Shown here piece after piece: positions 40,308-49,488 of a stretch of 61,552 nt of DNA (positions within the stretch are counted from its first letter, which is position 1; the number at the start of each line of letters is the position of its first letter). Origin of the DNA: Candidatus Gastranaerophilales bacterium (GTDB taxonomy: Bacteria; Cyanobacteriota; Vampirovibrionia; Gastranaerophilales; Gastranaerophilaceae). Below the pieces are notes generated by a model, which made no database searches, was not told the origin of the DNA, and worked only from the letters and a program-made list of their open reading frames with translations. Made by a program: the position numbers and the translations under genes. The stretch covers positions 1 to 61,552 of the forward strand of contig CALVAS010000002.1 of NCBI GenBank assembly GCA_944325585.1, in the 5' to 3' direction.

Positions 40308-41339
40308 TTACTCAATCATATTGGCAAGTTTATACAAATAATCGTCTTTTGCGCTTGTGTGAAATCCCGTCGGAATAAAATGTTCTTTATATTTTTCAAT
40401 CGCGTAGCGATCAGTCATTCCGGAAATGTAATCTGTTACAATCCGTTCAATTCTGGATTCGTCGCAGATATTTTTCAGTTTGTCCGAATAAAGGTAAAAT
40501 AATTCTTTTATCACATTGCGCGCTTTATTTTCCTCTAATTTTGCGGGTGAATCCATATAAACATTTTCAAACATCCATTTTCTGAGTTCTGTTGTATAAC
40601 CCCAGGCTTCCTCGCTCATTGAAACTGCCGGTTTGCCGAGAGAATTGTGAATAATTTCAGTTATCATTTTGTTCAGACGTTTGCTTTGAACTGAGGAAAA
40701 ATAATTTATACAGTCTTTTGGCAGATCGCTTTCAGAGATTATTCCGGCGCGTATGGAATCTTCAATGTCGTGGTTTATATAGGCGATTTTGTCCGCAAGC
40801 TGGACAATCTGAGCCTCCGGTGTGTTTGGTTTATAGCCCCAGGTATGAGTTAAAATGCCGTCAATAGTCTCTTCGCAAAGATTTAACTTTTCCAGAATTT
40901 CAACTACTCTGACACTTTGAATATTATGGTGAAATCCGCCTTGTACAAGTTCGTTCAAAACACCTTCTCCGCAGTGTCCGAAAGGTGTATGACCCAAATC
41001 GTGTCCGAGTGCAATGGCTTCTGTCAAATCTTCATTGAAATTCAGCGCTCTTGCAATTGTTCTCGCGATTTGAGAAACCTCAAGCGTGTGAGTAAGACGT
41101 GTTCTAAAGTGATCATCAAAAGGCGACAAAAACACCTGTGTTTTATGTTTCAGACGGCGAAATGCTTTTGAATGCAAAATTCTGTCGCGGTCACGCTGAA
41201 AACATGTTCTTAACACGCATTCTTCTTCCTGAATTTTCCGCCCTTTTGAAAATCTGCTTTTGGTTGCATATTCACTTAAAAAATCAATTTCTCTTTGTTC
41301 TAAATTTTCGCGTATTGTGTTATTTTCGGTTGTAGTCAT
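40308..41339 (-). CDS. dgt: Deoxyguanosinetriphosphate triphosphohydrolase-like (HD) protein
   Basis: A 343-residue HD-domain hydrolase. It has SKAFRRLKHKTQVF (about residues 56-69), the H...HD...D metal set in RLTHTLEVSQIA (about 82-93) and ALGHDLGHTPFGHCGE (about 109-124), and ADKIAYINHDIED (about 180-192). These are the motifs of the dGTPase family, which cleaves dNTPs to nucleoside and triphosphate. The ATG at 41339 follows GAGAAG; the frame runs to a TTG at 41351. Confidence 0.9.
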   Translation of the reverse strand: MTTTENNTIRENLEQREIDFLSEYATKSRFSKGRKIQEEECVLRTCFQRDRDRILHSKAFRRLKHKTQVFLSPFDDHFRTRLTHTLEVSQIARTIARALNFNEDLTEAIALGHDLGHTPFGHCGEGVLNELVQGGFHHNIQSVRVVEILEKLNLCEETIDGILTHTWGYKPNTPEAQIVQLADKIAYINHDIEDSIRAGIISESDLPKDCINYFSSVQSKRLNKMITEIIHNSLGKPAVSMSEEAWGYTTELRKWMFENVYMDSPAKLEENKARNVIKELFYLYSDKLKNICDESRIERIVTDYISGMTDRYAIEKYKEHFIPTGFHTSAKDDYLYKLANMIE

Positions 41340-41414
41340 AAATCTTCTCAAAAAAATTTTACGTTGCAGATGAATTATAGCAAAAACATAAAATTTTATG
41401 TTACATCATCCGTA

Positions 41415-43085
41415 TTAATTAACGGAATTATTTTTAGCATTTTCATTTACAGGAAAATATTTTTTCCGGTAATTGTCGAGCATTGAGCCGGCTTTACTTA
41501 TCAGCATACCTGAAATTGCACCGTAAAGCATTGCGCGGCCGCCGGAAACAAGGCTTGCCGAAAAGTATAGGGATGTTGCAATTGCACCGACTGCAGGAAT
41601 TCCGGCTTTTAAGAGAACTGTATTTTGCTGGTCTTTATTTTCGGCTTTAGAAAGTCCGATGCCGATTGCGCCGATGGCTGCAAGAATTGATAATATATCT
41701 GTTGGCGCCGAACCCATTTTCAAATCCCGCATCATGTCAAAAAAGCTGTCTGTTTCTTTTGTTATTGCATCATCAATATATTTTACTGTTTTTGCAGAGC
41801 TTTCTTTGAGATTCAAATAGTCTTCTCTTGGCATCAGTTTTTTGTATATGGTTAAGATTTCCTGAAGTGCGCCTTTTCCGCTTTCGCCCAGAATTTGGTT
41901 GATGCCGGCAATATTTTTGACAAATTGATTAACGGTTTCTGTGTCGTATTTGTAAATACTTTGATTTTCTCTTATTGTGTTAGAAAGATTTTGAAGAAGA
42001 GAATGAATCTCTGAATCTATTTCAGTACGTTTTTTAGCTTCTCCGAGGCCTGAAAGTTTTTTGTATTTTTCAAGATTCAGCCGTAAAGATTTAATCAATT
42101 CACGAGCTGTTTTATCTTTCGGATTGACAAATGATGTGATATTTCCGACAACATCAATCGTGCTGTTATAAATATCATCAATATCGCGGGTGATTTTATA
42201 TCTTGAGTGTTTAGCGTCATTTATGATTTTAAGTTTTTTACCGGCAAGTTGTTCTTCCGCAATAAAAGTTTCATAGACATCTTTTTTCGTAAAATTATCG
42301 AATTTTCCGACAGTTGCTTCCCAAACATCATCAGGAAGCGTTTTTACTGCGGTCTGAATGTTTTTATAGCGTTCTTCGCGTGCTCTTTTGCCAAAATCCG
42401 TGTTCCAGGTACGCCGGATTTTAGTCTTTAAATTTTCAATGTCATCAAGCCATTCTTTTACTTTTCTGCCATCGATTGTTTCTTCACCGTTTCTTGTATT
42501 TAAGAGTATTTGGTCATCATAATCTTCAAAGGTTTGAAACATTTTATAAATTTTGGATTTTGCTTTGTCATACGATTTGTTGACAGTTCTTTTTCCTATG
42601 GCTTCGTAAACATCAGTAATTTTTTCATGAATTTTACGGGTAAATTGGTTTTTGAACATGAGTTTTTTAAACGAAATATCTTTTACACAGACAAAATTGT
42701 TGATACTTTTGGCTTTGTCCAAAAAAGTGCCGAGTTTGTTGAGTGTAAATGTGTAAAATTCTTCGAATTTGCCGACATTTCCGTTTTCTCTGGAAGTGTT
42801 CAGCTTTGCCTCAAGTTTTGTACTCCATTTTTCAATCGTTTTGTAGGCGTTTTTAGGCAGTCCTCTCATTAAAAACAAAATTCCGGCACCAATTCCCACG
42901 GCTGACAGTGCTATTGTTTTTCCGAGTTTGCTCGTCTCTTTTTCCTCTTTTGCTTTTTCTGTTAAAAAGCTGTCGCTTGATTGAGGCAGTTTTTGCGTAG
43001 CAAAATAATAGTTCGTCTGCTTTGATTTAAATTCCGCAAACGGGTTGTTTGTAATATTATTTTGTAGACTAACCGTTTCTGCCAT
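41415..43085 (-). CDS. Helical membrane-associated protein, unknown
   Basis: A 556-residue protein of unknown family. The first 45 residues are polar and Asn/Phe-rich (NNITNNPFAEFKSKQTNYYF). A hydrophobic helix with a Gly-rich face follows (TIALSAVGIGAGILFLMRG, about 50-68). About 370 residues of charged helix, probably coiled coil, come next. The C-terminus has three hydrophobic segments (about 455-525, DILSILAAIGAIGIGL, AGIPAVGAIATSLYF, AMLYGAISGMLISKAG) and a basic tail. The layout is like the 870-residue protein at 27616. No signal peptide. It lies between dgt and lpxB on the same strand, about 70 bp from each. Confidence 0.7.
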   Translation of the reverse strand: MAETVSLQNNITNNPFAEFKSKQTNYYFATQKLPQSSDSFLTEKAKEEKETSKLGKTIALSAVGIGAGILFLMRGLPKNAYKTIEKWSTKLEAKLNTSRENGNVGKFEEFYTFTLNKLGTFLDKAKSINNFVCVKDISFKKLMFKNQFTRKIHEKITDVYEAIGKRTVNKSYDKAKSKIYKMFQTFEDYDDQILLNTRNGEETIDGRKVKEWLDDIENLKTKIRRTWNTDFGKRAREERYKNIQTAVKTLPDDVWEATVGKFDNFTKKDVYETFIAEEQLAGKKLKIINDAKHSRYKITRDIDDIYNSTIDVVGNITSFVNPKDKTARELIKSLRLNLEKYKKLSGLGEAKKRTEIDSEIHSLLQNLSNTIRENQSIYKYDTETVNQFVKNIAGINQILGESGKGALQEILTIYKKLMPREDYLNLKESSAKTVKYIDDAITKETDSFFDMMRDLKMGSAPTDILSILAAIGAIGIGLSKAENKDQQNTVLLKAGIPAVGAIATSLYFSASLVSGGRAMLYGAISGMLISKAGSMLDNYRKKYFPVNENAKNNSVN

Positions 43086-43153
43086 ATTAAAACACTGCCT
43101 GTTTTAATAAACGTTATAAAGCTGATTTTTTTGCGTTTTGGTACCAAAATAAC

Positions 43154-44290
43154 TTAACTTATGTTAACAAGTTCGTTATTAATTTCTTTTGCGGCTTCGG
43201 ATGAAGAAATTTTGTCTGACAACAGATTTTTAATATCGGAAAGTTGTTCGATATAATTTTTTCTGTATTCATTATCATAAAGTATTTTTTCGATTTCATA
43301 CGTAATTTTGTTTACGTTTACGTCCGCCTGTATAATTTCGGGAACTATAATTTTGCCTGCGATTATGTTTGGCAGAGAAACCATTTTTATACATCTTACA
43401 GCCAGATAAATCATATAAAAAAGCCATGGCCCGCGGTATGCTATAATCATAGGCGTTTTATAAATCGCAGCTTCCAGAGCAACTGTGCCGGAGGCAAGGA
43501 TTAGGGCATCGGAAACACTAAGAAGCGCCTGATTGTCACCTTTAATAATTTTATAATCGGTTTTTGTCAAATATTTTTCAAAAACATTGTCCGGCAGGTT
43601 CGGTGCATGCGAAATTACAAACTGTATGTCAGGATGAAGGTTTTCAAGGTTTTTAGCCGTTTTGACAAAAACATTCATCAATTGTTTAAGTTCAAACTTT
43701 CTTGAGCCTGGAAATATTGCAACAAGTTTTTTATTTTTATCAAGCCCGTATTTTTCAAAGAAAGCATCTCTGTCAGCTTTTGGCGGAAGCTGTGAAACAA
43801 GCGGATGCCCGCAATAGTGTGTTTTTATTCCGTAACTTTCATACATCTCTTTTTCAAACGGAAAAATACACAAAACCTCGTCAATATTCTTTTTGATTGT
43901 ATTGATTCGCCATTTGCGGCTTGCCCACACCTGCGGCGGAATGTAATAAAAAATTTTTATTCCCGCTTTCTTTAAAAACTTGGAAATAGAAAGGTTGAAT
44001 GCGCCGTAATCAGTTAAAATTACAACATCCGGCTTATATTCTTCAGTCAAATATTTGAGAATATTTTTGCCGAGAATATAATGGCTGAAAATTATCGCGG
44101 GCGAAATCCCGACTGCTCCCATTTTTTTGTGATCGGAAAACAGTTTTACCCCTGCCGATTTCAAATTCTCTCCGCCTACGCCTTCAATTGTTATATCCGG
44201 ATTTATTTCATAAAGCCTTCTGGCAACCTGTGAGGCATGTATATCGCCTGAATATTCGCCGGTAATTATAAAAACTTTTTTCATACTCAT
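43154..44290 (-). CDS. lpxB: Lipid-A-disaccharide synthase
   Basis: A 378-residue GT19 glycosyltransferase that joins UDP-diacylglucosamine and lipid X to form the lipid A disaccharide. ITGEYSGDIHASQVARRL (residues 9-26), VGGENLKSAG, VILTDYGAFNLSISKFLKKAGI, YYIPPQVWASRKWR (about 116-129), FEKEMYESYGI, HYCGHPLV, FPGSRKFELKQL and ASGTVALEAAI are conserved LpxB blocks. The ATG at 44290 overlaps the lpxI stop as ATGA; the ATG at 44284 is an alternative. Its presence, with lpxI, argues for a lipid A outer membrane. Confidence 0.95.
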   Translation of the reverse strand: MSMKKVFIITGEYSGDIHASQVARRLYEINPDITIEGVGGENLKSAGVKLFSDHKKMGAVGISPAIIFSHYILGKNILKYLTEEYKPDVVILTDYGAFNLSISKFLKKAGIKIFYYIPPQVWASRKWRINTIKKNIDEVLCIFPFEKEMYESYGIKTHYCGHPLVSQLPPKADRDAFFEKYGLDKNKKLVAIFPGSRKFELKQLMNVFVKTAKNLENLHPDIQFVISHAPNLPDNVFEKYLTKTDYKIIKGDNQALLSVSDALILASGTVALEAAIYKTPMIIAYRGPWLFYMIYLAVRCIKMVSLPNIIAGKIIVPEIIQADVNVNKITYEIEKILYDNEYRKNYIEQLSDIKNLLSDKISSSEAAKEINNELVNIS

Positions 44291-45108
44291 GAATTTACTG
44301 CCATCAATACGATATTGTTTTCGTCTGCAAATTTAATTACTTCTTCCTGATTAACAATAATGGTTTCGTTTGCCTCAACCGCAAGAAGAGCCGCTTTGTA
44401 GCGTTTCATTGTTTTTAAAGTTCTTAAGCCGACCGCCGGAATATCAAAACGTTTGTCCTGCGCGGGTTTTGCTACTTTAACCACAACGGCGCCTTGTTTT
44501 GCAAGTTTGGCTCCGCGTTTGATGCACATATCGGTTCCTTCAATAGCTTCTACTGCCATTGCCATTTTGTCTTTTATTATGACGGACTGTCCGACATCAA
44601 TTTTTCCCATTTCTTTTGCCAGCCAGAATCCGTAATTTACATCCTGAAGCTGTGCTTCCGTCGGCTTATTTTTACCGAGAACACCGGCCGGAATCATAAG
44701 ATTTTTGATGAAAATTGTCTGGTCAAGTACCGTTATTCCTGCTTTTTCAAATTCTTTCACAATCAAAAGCATAACTTCATCATCGTTTAGTCTTTTGATT
44801 GTTTTCAAAAGTTCAATTGCGCGGGAGTCAAACTTGTGAAGCTGAAGCAAAACCCTTTTGTGAACTTTTCCCAAAAAAGTTGCCTGTTTAATTTCTTCTG
44901 TTTTAAGAATATTTTCAATTTTATTTATTTCGCCCGGGTGGCAGTCGTAAACTTTTGAACAATATTTTTTTAATTTTGAACGGTTATCTTTCGCAAGAGA
45001 AATACAAACGACATCAAATCCGTTTTCTTTTGCATATTGAGCCATTTTTACCGGAAGTATTCCGTCGCCTGCGATTAATCCCTGTTTGTTTTCTAACATT
45101 AATGACAC
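44287..45108 (-). CDS. lpxI: UDP-2,3-diacylglucosamine diphosphatase LpxI
   Basis: A 273-residue enzyme that hydrolyses UDP-2,3-diacylglucosamine to lipid X and UMP. It is the unrelated replacement for LpxH used in alphaproteobacteria, cyanobacteria and others. GLIAGDGILPVKMAQYAKEN (residues 10-29), FLGKVHKR, AGVLGKNKPTEAQLQD, DVGQSVIIKDKMAMAVEAIEG and FDIPAVGLRTLK are typical. Start is GTG 45108 or ATG 45099. It is fused by ATGA overlap to lpxB, so the two consecutive steps are co-translated. Confidence 0.93.
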   Translation of the reverse strand: MSLMLENKQGLIAGDGILPVKMAQYAKENGFDVVCISLAKDNRSKLKKYCSKVYDCHPGEINKIENILKTEEIKQATFLGKVHKRVLLQLHKFDSRAIELLKTIKRLNDDEVMLLIVKEFEKAGITVLDQTIFIKNLMIPAGVLGKNKPTEAQLQDVNYGFWLAKEMGKIDVGQSVIIKDKMAMAVEAIEGTDMCIKRGAKLAKQGAVVVKVAKPAQDKRFDIPAVGLRTLKTMKRYKAALLAVEANETIIVNQEEVIKFADENNIVLMAVNS

Positions 45109-45146
45109 TTTGATGTTTCCTCTTTTTACATGCTATTTTATCACAA

Positions 45147-45773
45147 TTATTTTTTTAGTGAATTAATTTCTTCAATTTCTTTTTCGGTTAATAAAGATGC
45201 GCCGCCAAGAAGTTTTGTCTGGAGAACAACCTGTGCATAACTTTCTGCCAGTTCCAGATTCAGGTATGCTTCTTTTATTGTTTTGCCTGCGGATATCATT
45301 CCGTGATTTGCCATAAGAATTACATTGTAATCTTTAAAATATTTTGCAGTTTTTAAAACCAGATCTTCTGATGACGGAAGTCCGTATTCGGCAAGCGGAA
45401 TTTTTCCGAAATAAAAAATATTCTCAGGCATTATAGGCTCGTCCAGTGCTGTCTTGCAAGCTGCAAAAGTGCTCAGATATGGCGAGTGCATATGAAGAAT
45501 GTAATTGATATCAGGTCGTTGTTTGTAATATTCAACATGAAGCATTTTTTCGCTTGACGGTTTTTTGCTGCCTTCAATAAGATTCCCTGCAAAATCAATT
45601 ACAACAAGTTCATCATCTTCAAGATATTCGTTTGCAGAGCCGGATGATGTGATTAATATTTTGTCTTCGCCGTATCTTGCAGACATATTACCAGAAATTC
45701 CCGGTGTAAAATTCTTTTGTCCTGCAAGTTTTCCATATTGTATCAGTTCGTCTTTTAATCTTTTTAATTCCAT
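45147..45773 (-). CDS. Class II aldolase/adducin-family protein
   Basis: A 208-residue zinc-dependent aldolase or epimerase-like protein. GISGNMSARYGEDKILITSSG (about residues 25-45), the catalytic Glu in PSSEKMLHVEYY (about 72-83), the zinc His pair in HMHSPY (about 94-99) and a further His in MANHGMIS (about 153-160) are present. L-fuculose-phosphate aldolase is the best-known member; the actual sugar is unknown. It lies between lptD-like and lpxI genes, 1 bp after the former, so a role in surface sugar metabolism is possible. Confidence 0.85.
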   Translation of the reverse strand: MELKRLKDELIQYGKLAGQKNFTPGISGNMSARYGEDKILITSSGSANEYLEDDELVVIDFAGNLIEGSKKPSSEKMLHVEYYKQRPDINYILHMHSPYLSTFAACKTALDEPIMPENIFYFGKIPLAEYGLPSSEDLVLKTAKYFKDYNVILMANHGMISAGKTIKEAYLNLELAESYAQVVLQTKLLGGASLLTEKEIEEINSLKK

Positions 45774-45774
45774 A

Positions 45775-48129
45775 TTAAATCTGCTCTTTGTTCGGATCTT
45801 CTATATTAATAACTTCTGCATAAGTGCGTTTTGCCGGTTTCTGCGGCTGATCTTCCGGAAATACAACCGGTTCTACATATTTTTTCTTTTCTTTACCAAG
45901 TTTATCGGGATGTCTGATTTCCATTCTGTCGTATTCGACAGATGAACCTTTTGTATCAAGTGCCATTGCAATTGTAAAATAAGTTTGTTCTCTCATAAAG
46001 TCATATCCTAAACTTACTTTAAAATCATCAGGCCCCAGTGCAATAATAAAGGCACTCTCTTGAATATCTTTGTTGTTTGGTGAATCTCCGGATAGATTTA
46101 TTGAGGTTGCGTAAGCAAGCGTAAGATATTTGTTTACCCGAAGAGCTTCTCTGATTGTTACGTTGGATTTGCCGTAGCGGTATGCGTCAAATCTAGGCAT
46201 CGGAGTTTCATCGGAGTATGCCGCCTGAAAATAACTTATATCTTGCATCCAGTATTTGTATTGCGTATGGAAATAAGGTCCGATTCTTCCGACAAACTGC
46301 GTATCGCCTGTTCCGTATAAAGCGGCGCTTCCCTGCATTGCAATACCTGCGTCCAGATGAAGTCTTTTATCTTTATTATGGAATGAGTATAGTGACTGCA
46401 TAATTTGCGCCATATATTTGAAACGCATTGTGCCGATATCTGATGAGCGGATTGCTGAATCAAATTTGTTAATATTTCCGGCCTGCATATAACCTGCTGT
46501 TATACGTTGTGTAAAATTAAGTGGTTTTCCTTCTCCCATAAAGCTATTAAAGGTAGTTCTGTCAGCATAAACTAATTCTGCCATATATTTTGCCATACGC
46601 TGACCCATCCACCAATCGTTCATATATGAATTTATACCGTATTGCAAATGAAGTCTGTCATCCAAATATTGACGGCCGCGTAATACAAAAATATCATTTG
46701 CGCTTCCGTACATCATATCTGTTCTGTTTGTTGAACTCGTATATCTTATTGCGCCGCCTATACCAAAGTCATTTTTGTAATTTAAGAACGGAATAAGTTT
46801 TACAGTTGAGGCAAACGGGGTATCAAAAGCAAAGCCGGGGCCTGCAAACATACCTATTTGAGAACGGGAGCCGAATTCAGGAATATTTGTTTCTACATAA
46901 CCGTGATTTTTGTTTGTGTGTGCCGTAAAACTTCTAAAGTTAAACAGCTTTGAATCTCCGAATTGGACAGTTCCGTCTTTTACGGTTATAACATCATGTT
47001 CTTCTTTTGCATCTACTTTAATATTTTTTGCAACAACTTTTACTTTGGTATGTCCGACCATGTCATCAAAGTGTGATTGCGCCGCATCAGGAATGACCAT
47101 TTTATCAATTCTGACTCTCATAAAACTGGTTTGAAGCCGTAAAACATAAGGATGTTCGGATTTTATAGACCCTTTTTCCAGAACAACCAGATCATCAGAG
47201 GCGTTTGCCGTATCTGCATAAACGGTCATATTCATCTGTTCTGATTTCAGATTAGTGACCAGAGCATTTTCTTCATTCATGTTGATTTGCAGAAAATCGC
47301 CGTACATTGTTTTGCCGTCTTTGTCAACTTCAACATTGTCAAAGGCTTTCAATACATTGGTTTCCGTGTTGTACGTTATTCTGTCGGCTGTGATGGATAC
47401 TCCCTGAGTCGGAAATGTAATTTTTGGGCGTCCGAGAGCTTCAACTTCACCGGTTTCTTCAAGATAATTAACGATATCACAGTCAAGTACGGCTTCTTTT
47501 TGCGCTTCAATTTGTTTTACGCCGCCCTCAATTTTAGTGATATCACCATCTTCAGAAGAGGATTCCTCCATATTTTCGGGAGCTTGCGTATCTTTTTGTT
47601 CCGTCAACTCAACTTCAGAAGAGTCATTATTTTTATCTTTTTTAAAGAAATTAAATTTTTTATTTTTATTTTTATTTTGCTCAGCTTTATTGTTTTTTTT
47701 CGCGGTTTCAATGAAGTTTTGAAGATTCTCTTCCATAAGGTCTTCTATATCCGCGTCATCATCTTCGTATTTTTCTTCAAGCTGTTTAAAAAATTCTTCC
47801 TGCAGCTTTTGTTCCTGAAGCATTTCTTCATGCGCTTTTATTTTGTAGTGGTTGGAAATTTTTATACGGAGCTGTTTGAACAGCGGCATTCCTCTAAGAT
47901 CCTTCATCATAGGACCGTTCAATTCTGTTACGCCTGTGTCAAACTTGTCCTCCTGAGATTTTACTTCAAACTTGCTTATAGGGCTTTCGTAAAAAAACTG
48001 CTGTATGTTTTCAAGCTCCCTTTGTTCTTTAGTTTGTTCGACCTCAGGACTTTCATACATATCCATGAATGCATGCGCTGCATTCGGAAACATTAAGGAT
48101 ATTAAAGCTATGATGACTAATTTTTTCAA
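45775..48129 (-). CDS. LptD/OstA-like outer-membrane protein
   Basis: A 784-residue exported protein. Signal peptide 1-20 (MKKLVIIALISLMFPNAAHA). Residues about 95-215 are an unusual charged insertion rich in K, E, N and D (with AKKNNKAEQNKNKNKKFNFF). An OstA/LptA-like beta domain follows (about 220-390, DCDIVNYLEETGEVEALG, ITADRITYNTETNVLKAFDN, TMYGDFLQINM). The rest is strand-rich with alternating hydrophobics and many aromatics, as in a beta barrel, and ends in a polar tail. LptD inserts LPS into the outer leaflet. The usual LptD cysteine pairs are not evident, and the C-terminal domain is divergent. Neighbours lpxI and lpxB support the role. Confidence 0.8.
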   Translation of the reverse strand: MKKLVIIALISLMFPNAAHAFMDMYESPEVEQTKEQRELENIQQFFYESPISKFEVKSQEDKFDTGVTELNGPMMKDLRGMPLFKQLRIKISNHYKIKAHEEMLQEQKLQEEFFKQLEEKYEDDDADIEDLMEENLQNFIETAKKNNKAEQNKNKNKKFNFFKKDKNNDSSEVELTEQKDTQAPENMEESSSEDGDITKIEGGVKQIEAQKEAVLDCDIVNYLEETGEVEALGRPKITFPTQGVSITADRITYNTETNVLKAFDNVEVDKDGKTMYGDFLQINMNEENALVTNLKSEQMNMTVYADTANASDDLVVLEKGSIKSEHPYVLRLQTSFMRVRIDKMVIPDAAQSHFDDMVGHTKVKVVAKNIKVDAKEEHDVITVKDGTVQFGDSKLFNFRSFTAHTNKNHGYVETNIPEFGSRSQIGMFAGPGFAFDTPFASTVKLIPFLNYKNDFGIGGAIRYTSSTNRTDMMYGSANDIFVLRGRQYLDDRLHLQYGINSYMNDWWMGQRMAKYMAELVYADRTTFNSFMGEGKPLNFTQRITAGYMQAGNINKFDSAIRSSDIGTMRFKYMAQIMQSLYSFHNKDKRLHLDAGIAMQGSAALYGTGDTQFVGRIGPYFHTQYKYWMQDISYFQAAYSDETPMPRFDAYRYGKSNVTIREALRVNKYLTLAYATSINLSGDSPNNKDIQESAFIIALGPDDFKVSLGYDFMREQTYFTIAMALDTKGSSVEYDRMEIRHPDKLGKEKKKYVEPVVFPEDQPQKPAKRTYAEVINIEDPNKEQI

Positions 48130-48145
48130 GAAAATTTCCCTTATC

Positions 48146-49270
48146 TTAAATATAATTAAGCGGATTGTTCGGTTTTCCGTTGATTCTTACTTCAAAGTGG
48201 CAGTGCGGGCCGGTAGAATATCCGGTTGTACCTTCAAGCCCTATAACCTGACCTTTTGTCACTGTTTGTCCGTTATTAACTTTTATTGTTGACATATGAG
48301 CATACAATGTCGTCATCGGATGACCGCCGACAATTCCGTGGTCTATAATTACGACTTTGCCGTAACCGCCGTACCAGCCGGAATAAATAACTTTTCCGCC
48401 GTTGGAAGCTCTGATGCTTCCGTAATTCGGTCCGCCGATATCAACTCCTGAGTGGAATGTACGGCTGTTGAATATCGGGTGTGTTCTCCAGCCGAACGGT
48501 GATGTTATTCTGCCCGCAATCGGTTTTATGAAGCCGGTAGATGAAACTTTTACCGTAGAATTTTGATAACCTTTGCTTATCATCTTTTGAAGGCTTTCTG
48601 ACTGTCTTTCAAGTTCTCGTTCCGCTTTTTGATAATAAGCCTTGTCAGTTTTTAATTTGTTTATCATGCTTTGATTTTGAGCAATAGCCTGTTTTATGGA
48701 CTTTTGCTGTGAATTCATTTCATCAATTGTTGAAGCAAGTGCCAGCTTTTGCGCTTCGACATCTTTTTTCATTTTTGCAAGTTTTATTGATTTATCTTTA
48801 AGCTCAACCATTTTTTGATAGTCTCGCTTAATTATGATTCTCTCAAAATAAACAACGTCAAGAAGAGCATTTAAGTCTTTGGCTGACAGAATAAGTTCAA
48901 ACATTCCGAGACGCTGGTTTTTGAAAACCTGCCTGATGCGGTTTTTCAACTGTGCATCAGAGTTGTTAAAATCTGTCTGGGCTTTTGCAAGCTCGGTTTC
49001 CATACGGCTAAGTCTGTTCTGTATTGCATAATACTGTGATTTTGTGCTTTCCAGTGTCGAATGGGTATTTTCCAGTTTTTGCTGGTTTTTGTACAGCTTG
49101 TTTTTTTCAAGTCCTTCCAGAAGCTGAATACGTTTAATTTTTTCTCTTGTCTGGCGTTTTTTCTGTTCAAGAGAAGTTGCATAAGCTGTCTGAGGTGTTA
49201 CCGTTACCGCACAGATTAACACCATCAGAGTAGTTATAAATGTATTTTTTATAATTTTATTTAAATTCAT
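48146..49270 (-). CDS. EnvC-like M23 peptidase / murein hydrolase activator
   Basis: A 374-residue exported protein. Signal peptide about 1-31 (ends TAYA). A long coiled coil (about 33-240) precedes a C-terminal LytM/M23 domain: GWRTHPIFNSRTFHSGVDIG (about 262-281; the His and Asp of HxxxD), and GPHCHFEVRING (about 355-366; HxH). With both zinc motifs intact the domain could be an active endopeptidase, unlike E. coli EnvC, which lacks them and activates amidases. It acts in the periplasm at septal or side-wall peptidoglycan. It ends 16 bp before the LptD-like gene. Confidence 0.9.
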   Translation of the reverse strand: MNLNKIIKNTFITTLMVLICAVTVTPQTAYATSLEQKKRQTREKIKRIQLLEGLEKNKLYKNQQKLENTHSTLESTKSQYYAIQNRLSRMETELAKAQTDFNNSDAQLKNRIRQVFKNQRLGMFELILSAKDLNALLDVVYFERIIIKRDYQKMVELKDKSIKLAKMKKDVEAQKLALASTIDEMNSQQKSIKQAIAQNQSMINKLKTDKAYYQKAERELERQSESLQKMISKGYQNSTVKVSSTGFIKPIAGRITSPFGWRTHPIFNSRTFHSGVDIGGPNYGSIRASNGGKVIYSGWYGGYGKVVIIDHGIVGGHPMTTLYAHMSTIKVNNGQTVTKGQVIGLEGTTGYSTGPHCHFEVRINGKPNNPLNYI

Positions 49271-49278
49271 TTAGTTTC

Positions 49279-49383
49279 CTATTTGAATAAAAGAGGCAGC
49301 ATCATAAGGCCGACCGTCCAAGCAATAAAAGTTACGGCTATAATGCCGATTATTAATTTCTGATGTTTTCTGAAAAATTCCAT
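49279..49383 (-). CDS. 34-residue membrane microprotein
   Basis: A short ORF from ATG 49383 encodes MEFFRKHQKLIIGIIAVTFI followed by AWTVGLMMLPLLFK and a stop. It has a basic start and one membrane helix. GGGGAAG lies 3-9 bases upstream, and the stop is only 8 bp before the EnvC-like ATG. The N-terminus resembles the membrane anchor of SurA/PpiD-type chaperones, but the protein stops after the helix. It is probably translated from the same mRNA as the EnvC-like gene. Confidence 0.6.
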   Translation of the reverse strand: MEFFRKHQKLIIGIIAVTFIAWTVGLMMLPLLFK

Positions 49384-49452
49384 CTTCTTCCCCTAAGTTA
49401 CTACATATATTGTACTATAAAAAATATTTTGTGCAATTATGTAAAAATTAAT

Positions 49453-49488
49453 TTGCAAAAAATCCCTTTATCATTTAATATTACAGAT
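49453..49488 (+). promoter_or_regulatory. Leaderless-type promoter of the P-loop/TPR gene
   Basis: TTGCAA (49453-49458), 17 bases, TAATAT (49476-49481), then 7 bases to ATG 49489, so the mRNA would begin at the start codon. There is no Shine-Dalgarno. Confidence 0.55.

Noticed and set aside
47287-48096. 269-codon plus-strand open frame inside the LptD-like gene
   Set aside because: It is antisense to a coding region with a K/E/N-rich bias that removes stops. The product is an improbable Phe/Ile-rich sequence and it has no ribosome site.
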